A stretch of 64,000 nt of DNA from Lewinella sp. LCG006 (GTDB taxonomy: Bacteria; Bacteroidota; Bacteroidia; Chitinophagales; Saprospiraceae): contig NZ_CP160680.1 in assembly GCF_040784935.1 (NCBI RefSeq), forward strand, positions 6,863,802 to 6,927,801, read 5' to 3'. How positions within the stretch are numbered: the first letter of the stretch is position 1; each line of letters opens with the position of its first letter. This document shows, piece after piece, positions 52,612 through 61,182 of this stretch. Under the pieces are notes generated by a model that had not been told where the DNA came from, did not search any database, and saw only the letters and a program-made list of their open reading frames with translations. The position numbers and the translations under genes are program-made.

Positions 52612-55600
52612 TAAAGGCTATTCGCCTTCAGTTAATATAAAAAGAGATCGGCGTAAGTCTCTCTCTTACATCCCCACTCCTAACGCTAAAAGAGTGGCAA
52701 GTAAAATCGTTGGCGGATTGTACAGCGGTGCAAGATCTCACGTTATCGTGGGTGCGTATGGTTCAGGTAAATCAATCTTCCTTTGGGCTTTTTCTAAGAC
52801 ACTATCTCAAAGCAAAAGTTATTTTGAGCTGCCCTCTGATTTAGAACTAGATCGATTTCATGTAGTAAATATTGTTGGAGAATATCGTTCTATTATAGAA
52901 GCTTTTGCTGAAGAATTCCAACCAAATGAAGACTACGATACCGATAGTGTTTTAAACGCAATACATGCCCTTTATGAAGAGCAACGTGAGAAAAACAAGA
53001 ACCTCGTAATTGTTTTGGACGAGTTTGGAAAATTTCTTGAATACGCTGCTAAACACGATCCTGACGAAGAGTTGTATTTCATTCAAGAGCTAGCAGAATA
53101 CATCAATGATGAGAAAAGGAATCTGCTTTTTATTGCAACACTACATCAAAATTTCAGTGCCTACGGTTATCGTTTAACTAAACAACAACAATCAGAGTGG
53201 AACAAGGTACAAGGCCGTTTCCAAGAAGTAACCTTTAACGAGCCTGTAGAGCAATTACTGTTTCTCGCATCTGAGCGCTTGTCCTTAGAAATCGATAGTA
53301 AACCTCCCGGATTTGCTCCTCTTTTTAAAGCAATTAAACGATCACAGAGCTTCCCTCTTCGAGATTACCTTACAGAGGACATTGCTCAGAAGCTTTTGCC
53401 CTTAGACATACTTTCTGCCGCCGTGCTTACATTAGCGCTCCAGCGATATGGCCAAAATGAGCGATCGCTGTTCTCATTTCTTGAAAGCAGTGATCATTTA
53501 GGGATCACCAAGGAGCGAAAAAGTAGTTACTATTCTATTGCTGATGTCTACGACTACTTAAAGCACTCGTTTAGTGTAATTAATACTAAACATAACCCAC
53601 ACTTCGTCCAATGGGCCGCTATATCCGTAAGTCTTGAACGTGCAGAAGGAGTCTTCGATGATAATCTACCTGATGCCGAAGCGTTATTGAAGACAATTGG
53701 GTTATTGAGTATTTTTGGGAAAGGCTCGATGATTTTAGATGAGGAGTTCTTGACAACTTACGGCAAAAGAGCCTTAGGGATCAAGACCTCAAAAGCTATA
53801 ATTGATAAATTAGTCGAAAATAGAATCATTCGCTTTACCAAGTACAATAATCGTTATAAGTTATTTGAAGGTACTGACCTAGATATAGAGTTAGCAATTG
53901 ACGAGGCAGGAAACCTGATTGAACGGTTTAGTAATATTGCGGGGCCTCTAAGAGAATATTTTGATTTCCAGGTAGTACTAGCTAAGTCTATTTATTATCA
54001 AAAAGGAACTCCTCGCTTTTTTCAATACGTCATTTCAGACGACATTACGGATGAACGGATTACCGATGAGATTGACGGATATATCAATCTCGTTTTCAAT
54101 GATGAATTGACCGTAGAGGAATTAATTGACAAGGCAAAAAAGCAGAATGCTCCTATTTTGTATTGTCTTTACCAAAACACAACCGATATCCAGAAAGTAC
54201 TTTTCGACATCAAAAAAGTCGAAAAAGTTATTGAAAACAACCAAGACGACACAGTTGCCGTCAGAGAATTAAAAAACATTTTAAATCACCAAAAACGATT
54301 ACTTAATCATTATGTGATAAACCGGTTCGGAAATTCAGGGAGTTCAGTCTCTTGGATAGACAAAGAAGGTGTTTGTCAAATTGCTAGTGAGCGTGATCTA
54401 AATCAAAAGCTTTCTCAAATTGCTGATCGAGTTTATAACGAAACCCCTAGTTTAAGTAGTGAACTCATCAACAAGACTAAACTTAGTGGAGCAATAAAAG
54501 GAGCTCAAAGAGTATTCATGACCCAAATGATTGAGAGCTATGATCAAGAAGATTGGGGATTTGAAAAGAACTTGTTCCCTCCTGCAAAATCTATCTTTTA
54601 CTCATTAGTAAAAGATAAAGGGATGATCCATATTGATAAGAATGGAAATTATTCATTAAAAGCTCCAGAAGATTTATCTTTTTCTAGCATTTGGGGGAAA
54701 TGTACTGGTTTTTTAGAGTCAACACAATCCGGACGCAGGAGTATTAGAGAATTAGTGGAACTTTTATCTCAGCCTCCTCTAAAACTAAAATACGGCTTTA
54801 CCCAATTTTGGTTACCACTATTCTTATTCATCAAGAGGAATGACTTTGCACTTTATCATGATGACGCATATATTCCTGTGTTGTCAGCTGAAACCCTCGA
54901 TATTGTGCTTAGATATCCACACCAATACTATATTAAAGCATTTCAAGTAAATGGTATTGATCTTGAATTATTTAAGTATTACCGTGAGTTCGTTCAGTTA
55001 GTAGAGGCCTTACCTAGCAATGCAACACTAATTGAAACGATTCGGCCTTTCTTGAGACTATATCGTGATCTACCTGCTTACTCTAAAGTAACAACTAGAA
55101 TAAGTAAGGACGCACAGCGTATTAGAGAATTAATAGCAAAAGCTAAAGATCCAGAGGCACTCTTTTTGAAAGATATACCTGCGGCCTTAGGGACAAGTAA
55201 AGGCGAATTAGCTCAAGATCCCCAAAAAGCCGAGGCATTTATTAAAAAGCTTGAACTTGCAATAACAGACCTTAGGACCTCTTTTGATAGATTAGAGTCT
55301 AGGTTTAGTGACCATATTAACGCAGTTATTGGATACGACAGCCCCAAAGAAGGTATAGAAAAGAGGTTTTCGAATCTTCAGTTGTCCTTGTTATCAAGGA
55401 AACAACAAAGCTTTTATCAACGGCTTATTTCGGACCTAGAATACTCCCCCTGGTTAAGCTCTCTTAGCCAAGGAGTGATTGGTAAAACACTAGACAAGAT
55501 TAATGATAAGGAGGAAGCCGTACTTTACCAGTCATTTACAGGGATGTTGGAAGAACTTGATAACCTCCGTGATATTTCTAAAGCATCAAGGGAGGGTTCT

Positions 55601-55795
55601 GACACAACCAACTTAATGCTAGTGGATATCCAAACTACTGAAAAAGGAAGGATACGAAAGGTTTTACAGTTAAGTCCTACCAAGCAAGCAAAGGCAAAAT
55701 CAGAAAAAGATGCTATTTTAGCAACACTTGGTAAGGATAAATCCATTTCGATTGTCGTTATTGCAGAAGTATTAAAAGAGTTATTAGATGAGTAA
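52595..55795 (+). CDS. sspC: SspC-like ATPase of the phosphorothioation system
   Basis: 1066 residues. An N-terminal P-loop domain has Walker A GAYGSGKS (53-60) and Walker B LVIVLDEFGKFLEY (about 137-150). The rest is a long, largely helical body without other recognisable domains; the C-terminal third has coiled-coil-like stretches. In SspABCD, SspC is the ATPase that works with SspB and SspD during strand-specific sulfur insertion. Overlaps both neighbours (17 bases with sspB, 8 bases with sspD), showing a single translation-coupled operon. Orphan AAA-like ATPase would be the fallback if context were ignored. Confidence 0.82.
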   Translation: MSTTTNKGYSPSVNIKRDRRKSLSYIPTPNAKRVASKIVGGLYSGARSHVIVGAYGSGKSIFLWAFSKTLSQSKSYFELPSDLELDRFHVVNIVGEYRSIIEAFAEEFQPNEDYDTDSVLNAIHALYEEQREKNKNLVIVLDEFGKFLEYAAKHDPDEELYFIQELAEYINDEKRNLLFIATLHQNFSAYGYRLTKQQQSEWNKVQGRFQEVTFNEPVEQLLFLASERLSLEIDSKPPGFAPLFKAIKRSQSFPLRDYLTEDIAQKLLPLDILSAAVLTLALQRYGQNERSLFSFLESSDHLGITKERKSSYYSIADVYDYLKHSFSVINTKHNPHFVQWAAISVSLERAEGVFDDNLPDAEALLKTIGLLSIFGKGSMILDEEFLTTYGKRALGIKTSKAIIDKLVENRIIRFTKYNNRYKLFEGTDLDIELAIDEAGNLIERFSNIAGPLREYFDFQVVLAKSIYYQKGTPRFFQYVISDDITDERITDEIDGYINLVFNDELTVEELIDKAKKQNAPILYCLYQNTTDIQKVLFDIKKVEKVIENNQDDTVAVRELKNILNHQKRLLNHYVINRFGNSGSSVSWIDKEGVCQIASERDLNQKLSQIADRVYNETPSLSSELINKTKLSGAIKGAQRVFMTQMIESYDQEDWGFEKNLFPPAKSIFYSLVKDKGMIHIDKNGNYSLKAPEDLSFSSIWGKCTGFLESTQSGRRSIRELVELLSQPPLKLKYGFTQFWLPLFLFIKRNDFALYHDDAYIPVLSAETLDIVLRYPHQYYIKAFQVNGIDLELFKYYREFVQLVEALPSNATLIETIRPFLRLYRDLPAYSKVTTRISKDAQRIRELIAKAKDPEALFLKDIPAALGTSKGELAQDPQKAEAFIKKLELAITDLRTSFDRLESRFSDHINAVIGYDSPKEGIEKRFSNLQLSLLSRKQQSFYQRLISDLEYSPWLSSLSQGVIGKTLDKINDKEEAVLYQSFTGMLEELDNLRDISKASREGSDTTNLMLVDIQTTEKGRIRKVLQLSPTKQAKAKSEKDAILATLGKDKSISIVVIAEVLKELLDE

Positions 55796-56900
55796 TGTTA
55801 GACACGTAATTGGAATTTCAGGAGGAAAAGATAGCTCAGCATTGGCAATTTACCTTTCCGACTTATATGGTGACATGGGGCTTGAGTATTACTTCTGTGA
55901 TACAGGTAAAGAGCTTGAGGAAACTTATCAATTGATAAAGAACCTGGAATCTTACCTTGGCTTCTCTATCATAAAATTACGTGGAGCAGATCAAAGTCAC
56001 CTCAATCCATTTGATCACTTTTTGCAGGTCTATGGAGGCTATCTGCCTTCTTCGAATGCTCGTTGGTGTACTAAAAAACTTAAGCTAGATCCATTTGAGA
56101 AATTTGTTGGAGACGATCCAGTGATCTCCTACGTAGGCATTAGAGGTGATGAAGATCGTGAAGGTTACATTTCAAGGAAAAATAATATCCAATCGATTTT
56201 TCCTTTTCGCCGTAATATTTGGAGCGAAGATGTAATTAAGAAGGTCCTCGCGAATAATGCAGTAGAAGTTATTGCAGAATTCTATCGAAACCAAGTAGAT
56301 GACAAAGATCGCTTGGACAGAATCTTAGAAGTGGTTTCTACACCTCTTTCCTTTTCGCTAGACATGAAGCATAAACTAGATTTGCTTCTTAATCTTGGCG
56401 TCAAGGATTTTAATCATATTGTATTTCGCTTTATTAAAGAATTTACCGACTACCCTCTTTCCAAGGTTGACCATTTTCCTTTGATTGACAATGAAGATAA
56501 CCTCATAAGAGATAACATCTTTGAAATTTTAGAAAATAGCGGTGTTGGTGTACCTGCTTACTACAAAGAAATACCGTTTGAGGACGGAAATAATAAGGGA
56601 ACCTATGCTCGTAGCCGCTCTGGGTGCTTCTTCTGCTTTTTCCAGCAGAAAATTGAATGGGTTTGGCTTTACGAGCAACATCCTGACCGATTTGCAAAAG
56701 CTATGGAATACGAGAAAGACGGGTTTACATGGATGGATAATGAAAGTTTATCTGACCTTATTGAACCTAAACGACTTGCGCAAATAAAAGCTGATTATAT
56801 CCTTAAACAAGAACGAAATGCAGCTAATTCAAACTCACCTTACTTGCTAGATCGAATTGAAGAGGCTGAGGGTGAGGGGTGTGCGGCTTGTTTTATATAA
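55788..56900 (+). CDS. sspD: SspD-like sulfur-activating PP-loop protein
   Basis: 370 residues of the PAPS reductase/ATP pyrophosphatase superfamily. The PP-loop is SGGKDSSA (from residue 11). Cysteines C94 (ARWCTKKL), C280 and C283 (SGCFFCFF) are candidate iron-sulfur or sulfur-relay ligands; a further pair C365/C368 sits at the extreme C-terminus (GEGCAACFI). DndC and SspD are homologous enzymes that adenylate the DNA backbone for phosphorothioation. A sulfate-assimilation role is unlikely because no cys genes are near and the partners are Ssp proteins. It overlaps sspC by 8 bases. Confidence 0.88.
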   Translation: MSNVRHVIGISGGKDSSALAIYLSDLYGDMGLEYYFCDTGKELEETYQLIKNLESYLGFSIIKLRGADQSHLNPFDHFLQVYGGYLPSSNARWCTKKLKLDPFEKFVGDDPVISYVGIRGDEDREGYISRKNNIQSIFPFRRNIWSEDVIKKVLANNAVEVIAEFYRNQVDDKDRLDRILEVVSTPLSFSLDMKHKLDLLLNLGVKDFNHIVFRFIKEFTDYPLSKVDHFPLIDNEDNLIRDNIFEILENSGVGVPAYYKEIPFEDGNNKGTYARSRSGCFFCFFQQKIEWVWLYEQHPDRFAKAMEYEKDGFTWMDNESLSDLIEPKRLAQIKADYILKQERNAANSNSPYLLDRIEEAEGEGCAACFI

Positions 56901-56910
56901 TTTTAAAATT

Positions 56911-59235
56911 ATGCCACAACGCAATATAGATTCTATATTTGAGGCAGAGGCCGTTTCTCTTGCTGATCTTTACAACTGTGAAGGTGGAGTTGCCGGGTTC
57001 AAAATCCCTATCTATCAACGACCATATGACTGGGATCAAAACAATATTAGTCGCCTGTTTGAAGATATATCATCTGGTCTTTATTGGTCGAAGACAGATC
57101 CAAATTCTTTATCCTTTTTGGGCACTGTAATTGTGCTAGATGAACAATCTAGAGAGTTGTCATTTGATGGTAGATCACTTAGCATTATTGACGGCCAACA
57201 AAGACTCACCACCATATCAATTGTAGCATGTTTGTTATATGAAACGATTGAAAAGCATAAGAGGCAACTAATTGACCTAACACATAGAGATATTAAACAA
57301 TGGCTAGATCAAGAAGCAGATTATTTGCAAATTCAACTGCTAAATTTTATAAGAGGACAGTTGTCTCCCGACGGAGTAACCTTCTTCCCGTTTCCTAGAA
57401 TTATTCGGCATAAAGATAATAGGGCTAAGTCATACAGAGACGCAGAATACATTTCCTTGATCGCAAAATTTTTATTTGATTTTTCTCACGACTATTTAAC
57501 TGCTTCACCAAGGCCATCCAATGGTTTTCTTCCCACCTTCTCTTTTCCGAGTACAGACGAAGGCAAAACTATAAAGAAAAATATTCAAATAATTAGTAGT
57601 CTGATTGAGGTAATATCAGCATCTGACCCTGATTTTGAATCAGATGACACATCAATACAGCTCACTAATATAAATGATTTTTCAAGACCTGGTTTAAGAA
57701 TGCTGTTCGAAAAGCTACCTGCTGAAATTGCTGATACTCAGAGGTTACTATCAGCTGTTACAAACTATCCTGAAATACTAGGAATACTTAGGTTATTATC
57801 ATTTGTTAGCTTTCTAATGAAAAATGTAATAGTTACCTTAGTAAAGGTTACTGACGAAAAATATGGTTTTGACATCTTTGATGCACTTAATACTACAGGA
57901 GCTCCTCTTACTGCAATTCAAACCTTCAAGCCGCAAGTAATCAGATATGAAAAGACTGTAGGTCGGTATGAAAATTCAGAGTCAGAATCGCATTTTAAAG
58001 AAATTGAAAGATATACAGAATCATTTACAGGCACGACCAAGAAACAAAATGCAGCAAAAGAATTAGTAGTTACTTTTGCTCTTTATAAAAATGGAGAAAA
58101 GCGCTCTAAAAGTTTAGACGACCAAAGAAGATATTTAAAAAATTCATATGACGGTATTGGAGAAGATAATCAAAGTTCAGCAAATAAAAGACTTTTTACT
58201 AAGAACCTTGCTGAAGTCGCTATGTACCGGCGCTGTTTTTGGGAAAGTGATAACTTAGAACTACAACATAATATACCGGAAAGGGAATTAGTAAGCTTGT
58301 GCCTGACTTTCTTAAGGGATTTAAAGAATGCTCTTTCTATTCCAATTCTGGCTAGGTTCTATTTTTCTGCTTTGGAACAAAGCGAGTACAGTTTGTTTTC
58401 GGACGCAGTGAAAGCATTGACTGCTTTTGTTGTCCTGAGACGAGCTTTTACAGGTGGAACTGCAAATATTGATAGTGACTTACGGGGTATTATGCAGAAT
58501 GGCCCTAGGCGAAGAACAAATCCGCCAACGCATGTCCCCTTAAATGTAGGACTTGTTGAAGGTAGAAATATTGTTTCAATTTCAACCTTTAAAGAATATC
58601 TCAAAGATTGGTTGACAAAACCTAGAATAAATATCACAGAAAAAGAGTCATGGATTGAAAGAGCAGCAGTACAACCTTTGTATAGTCATTCGGGGCCTCT
58701 ATGTAGATTTCTACTACTAAGTGCTTTTCATAATGCAAGACAAGATCCAAATGATCCGTGGAAATTAAGGAAAACTCGTCCTAGCCGAGAGGTAGACTTG
58801 ATGAATGTAAGTATTTGGAGAGGATTAGAAATGAGTACACTAGAGCACATTGCCCCTGAAAGCGGCCCAAAACCAGGGTGGGACCAGGACATATATACTC
58901 AGCCACATACAAAAGATTGTATTGGCAATCTAATTCTATTGCCACAAAAAGAGAATTCAGTATTAGGTGATAGGTCATGGGAAGATAAAAAAATATTATT
59001 TGAAGCTTTTGCCAGCGGTACGCCTGAAGAGTTATCTTTAGCAATAGAAAAAGCGGAATCTAGAGGTTTTAATTTTGGAAAAAAAACTATGTCAGTTCTT
59101 CAAGATGGAAACCAACTTCCAATTGTTGGATTTTTGTCGTCCACTCCACCTTGGAGCAAAGAAATAATTGAATCAAGGGCGGAAAACTTACTTGGCCTTG
59201 TGTGGGATGAAATATCACCTTGGATTTTTGAATAA
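56911..59235 (+). CDS. sspE: SspE-like phosphorothioate-sensing restriction effector (DUF262-DUF1524)
   Basis: 774 residues from the ATG at 56911, 10 bases after the sspD stop; a further in-frame ATG lies inside sspD. The N-terminal DUF262 domain has IPIYQRPYDW (32-41) and DGQQRLTT with DGQQR at 94-98, the NTPase and mark-reading module. The C-terminal DUF1524 HNH-type nuclease has H646 in LEHIAPES, N673 in GNLILL and N682 in ENSVLGDRSW. SspE uses sequence-specific phosphorothioates on self DNA as a licence and nicks incoming unmarked DNA. All catalytic motifs look intact, so the system is probably functional. Confidence 0.87.
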   Translation: MPQRNIDSIFEAEAVSLADLYNCEGGVAGFKIPIYQRPYDWDQNNISRLFEDISSGLYWSKTDPNSLSFLGTVIVLDEQSRELSFDGRSLSIIDGQQRLTTISIVACLLYETIEKHKRQLIDLTHRDIKQWLDQEADYLQIQLLNFIRGQLSPDGVTFFPFPRIIRHKDNRAKSYRDAEYISLIAKFLFDFSHDYLTASPRPSNGFLPTFSFPSTDEGKTIKKNIQIISSLIEVISASDPDFESDDTSIQLTNINDFSRPGLRMLFEKLPAEIADTQRLLSAVTNYPEILGILRLLSFVSFLMKNVIVTLVKVTDEKYGFDIFDALNTTGAPLTAIQTFKPQVIRYEKTVGRYENSESESHFKEIERYTESFTGTTKKQNAAKELVVTFALYKNGEKRSKSLDDQRRYLKNSYDGIGEDNQSSANKRLFTKNLAEVAMYRRCFWESDNLELQHNIPERELVSLCLTFLRDLKNALSIPILARFYFSALEQSEYSLFSDAVKALTAFVVLRRAFTGGTANIDSDLRGIMQNGPRRRTNPPTHVPLNVGLVEGRNIVSISTFKEYLKDWLTKPRINITEKESWIERAAVQPLYSHSGPLCRFLLLSAFHNARQDPNDPWKLRKTRPSREVDLMNVSIWRGLEMSTLEHIAPESGPKPGWDQDIYTQPHTKDCIGNLILLPQKENSVLGDRSWEDKKILFEAFASGTPEELSLAIEKAESRGFNFGKKTMSVLQDGNQLPIVGFLSSTPPWSKEIIESRAENLLGLVWDEISPWIFE

Positions 59236-59370
59236 CGACTCAGTGATAAGTGGTTTACAATGTGTAACCTAACATTTATTTGCAAAACTGCAAAAGGAAA
59301 TTGCTGAAGCAAATAAATTAATCGATTGAAATTCGACTGCTTCACCAAACACTCAGATCATTGAGTGACA

Positions 59371-60147
59371 ATGCAGAATGATATGAAATTTTCTGAAGCT
59401 TTGCTAATTGTCAAAGAGTTCTTCTTAGAAGTACTTGGCTTTCTTATCCCCGGTTTAATATTCGTATTCATCTTATCTGTTACATTGAATGATAAAATCC
59501 TTAACGAAGTATCGGTCAAAATAGATGGCTCGTACCAAGCCCCCTTATTAATTCTGATAGCCTATGTCTTAGGCTATATAATTTATGGTGCTAGTGAATT
59601 CAGGGACTCAATTTTTTCTGGAAAGATTTACTACGGATGGTGTGTTCTAAAATGGTACAAAAAGCATCAGCCGGATAAGGATTGGAGTTTACAATCTTTC
59701 GAAGCTTTCCAAGACAACCTCTATAAGAAAATTAAAGAGGGTGAGGCATGGAAGCTCTCAAACCAACTACTACGAGTACATCTTAAAAATTTTGACTATC
59801 AAATAAATGAAAGAGTTAGAGATGTCAGGAATCTTTTAATGTCATATATATCGGAATCTGACAACACTAAAATTTATACATTTACCTTTCGAGCAGATTT
59901 GTGTAGACACTTGAGTACAGTGTTTATTTTTTATGTAATTTTAGGAGGCGTTTTATTTTTTTCAGCAAGATTAAAGCCTCTTCTGGCATGCAACCAGAAT
60001 AGTTGTATTCTTACATTTTGCTTTATTCTCGTTATATTTACAATCTTTCTCGGTAAAACAAGAAGAAGATTCTACAGCATTGCAATACGGGTACCTTTTT
60101 CCATGTTCACCGCTTACTTAACTAAGGCAAAGCAAGATGAAGAATAA
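59371..60147 (+). CDS. Four-helix membrane protein, unassigned
   Basis: 258 residues from the ATG at 59371 (a GTG lies two codons earlier). Predicted membrane helices: FLEVLGFLIPGLIFVFILSV, LLILIAYVLGYIIYG, LSTVFIFYVILGGVLFF and CILTFCFILVIFTIFLG. A charged loop of about 110 residues lies between helices 2 and 3 and should face the cytoplasm. No family recognised. It overlaps the deoxyribosyltransferase-like gene by 11 bases, so they act as a pair; a membrane effector partnered with a nucleotide-processing enzyme is plausible. It lies between the Ssp operon and the convergent ATPase operon. Confidence 0.7.
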   Translation: MQNDMKFSEALLIVKEFFLEVLGFLIPGLIFVFILSVTLNDKILNEVSVKIDGSYQAPLLILIAYVLGYIIYGASEFRDSIFSGKIYYGWCVLKWYKKHQPDKDWSLQSFEAFQDNLYKKIKEGEAWKLSNQLLRVHLKNFDYQINERVRDVRNLLMSYISESDNTKIYTFTFRADLCRHLSTVFIFYVILGGVLFFSARLKPLLACNQNSCILTFCFILVIFTIFLGKTRRRFYSIAIRVPFSMFTAYLTKAKQDEE

Positions 60148-60550
60148 AATCTATCTCGCTGGAGGTTTACGGAGTGACTGGCAGAAAAAAGTCATTGAAG
60201 CTTTTGATGATGAGTTTATCTTTTTTAACCCAAGAGAGCATGGTTTAGAGAACAATAGCAGGGAGTATACCACTTGGGATTTACATTTTCTAGGGCAAAG
60301 CGACATACTTTTTGGATACATGGAAACAGATAATCCCTCTGGGTATGGGCTTGCACTAGAAGTCGGATTTGCTAAGGCTCAGGGAAAAACCATCATCTTA
60401 GTAGATGAAAAATCGCCTAAGGATTCTAGTTTTGACCGGTACTACAAAATGGTTCATGATACAAGCAACGTGGTATTCTATACCTTAGATCAAGGTATAG
60501 AATACCTCAAGAGTTTCGCAAGGTCTAGTCATTCTACTCTAGCCTTGTGA
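60137..60550 (+). CDS. Nucleoside 2-deoxyribosyltransferase-like protein
   Basis: 137 residues, the size of one deoxyribosyltransferase domain. The signature start is IYLAGGLRSDW. The substrate loop and catalytic glutamate region is SDILFGYMETDNPSGYGLALEVGFAKAQGKTI, where the Glu in ALEVGFA matches the family nucleophile. These enzymes cleave or swap the base of deoxynucleosides; relatives in bacterial immunity process nucleotides. Its start is inside the membrane protein gene (11-base overlap). Whether it makes a signal, destroys nucleotides or repairs them cannot be decided. Confidence 0.7.
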   Translation: MKNKIYLAGGLRSDWQKKVIEAFDDEFIFFNPREHGLENNSREYTTWDLHFLGQSDILFGYMETDNPSGYGLALEVGFAKAQGKTIILVDEKSPKDSSFDRYYKMVHDTSNVVFYTLDQGIEYLKSFARSSHSTLAL

Positions 60551-60692
60551 TCGCAGGAATTTATTATAGGTACTCCGCCCCACCTCTGACTTTCATTTTT
60601 TTATGCAATAATTCGTTATAAGTAAATTGGATGTGGAAGATGAGTTGTATATAGTAATGTCAGAGTCTTTCTCTTTAAAAGAGAATAATTAA

Positions 60693-61178
60693 TCACTCAA
60701 ACACAAACTCCGTAAAAGAAAACGGCTTATCAAAATAAGCTTTATCCTGCTTAAATTCCTCTTCCAAGATAGCCAATCCCCCATTAGTATAGGCTTCTAC
60801 GATTTCCCTGAGCTCCAAAGATTTCTTGTCCAACTCCGCCTCCATCATAAAATCATAATCCCGGAAGGGTGTGCCGTCCTCAGCTAAAGTACAGGCTACC
60901 AAATAATCCCTCAGCGCTTCCGGCTTCCAATCCCTTATAGCCATAACATTGGAACTGCTCTTTTCAGGGCTTTCCAATTTAACACTTTTATGCTTTCTAA
61001 GCCCAAGGAAAAAGGCGTACATGTACAGCTCGTAGTTTTTAGCAAAAACCTTCACTCGATCACGCCGGTCTTGCTCGGAGCCACCCCACTTTCTGGAAAA
61101 ACGCTCAAATAAGTGCTCATACCTTTTAGCAAACTTCGGTTCTTTGATCATCAGTTTATGTACGATGGTTTCTTCCAT
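60693..61178 (-). CDS. 161-residue protein at end of the helicase/ATPase operon
   Basis: Mostly helical, charged, without signal peptide. Features include a basic N-terminal half (FAKRYEHLFERFSRKWGGSEQ), a hydrophobic patch YELYMYAFFLGLRKHKSV and an acidic C-terminus. No family recognised; it is too long and too different for DndE. It starts 4 bases after the ATPase stop, so it is cotranslated with that gene and likely its partner. Confidence 0.65.
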   Translation of the reverse strand: MEETIVHKLMIKEPKFAKRYEHLFERFSRKWGGSEQDRRDRVKVFAKNYELYMYAFFLGLRKHKSVKLESPEKSSSNVMAIRDWKPEALRDYLVACTLAEDGTPFRDYDFMMEAELDKKSLELREIVEAYTNGGLAILEEEFKQDKAYFDKPFSFTEFVFE

Positions 61179-61182
61179 GGCA

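Noticed and set aside
55788-56900. PAPS reductase for sulfate assimilation or a BREX type 4 gene
   Set aside because: No cys genes or BREX core genes (pglZ, brxC) nearby; overlap with sspC and the following DUF262 gene point to SspD.
60669-60685. TTCTCTTT/AAAGAGAA palindrome as a terminator between convergent genes
   Set aside because: Almost no loop and only A-T rich pairs; too weak to support.
60693-61178. DndE
   Set aside because: Longer than DndE (161 versus about 110-120 residues) and its sequence does not look like the DndE pattern I know.
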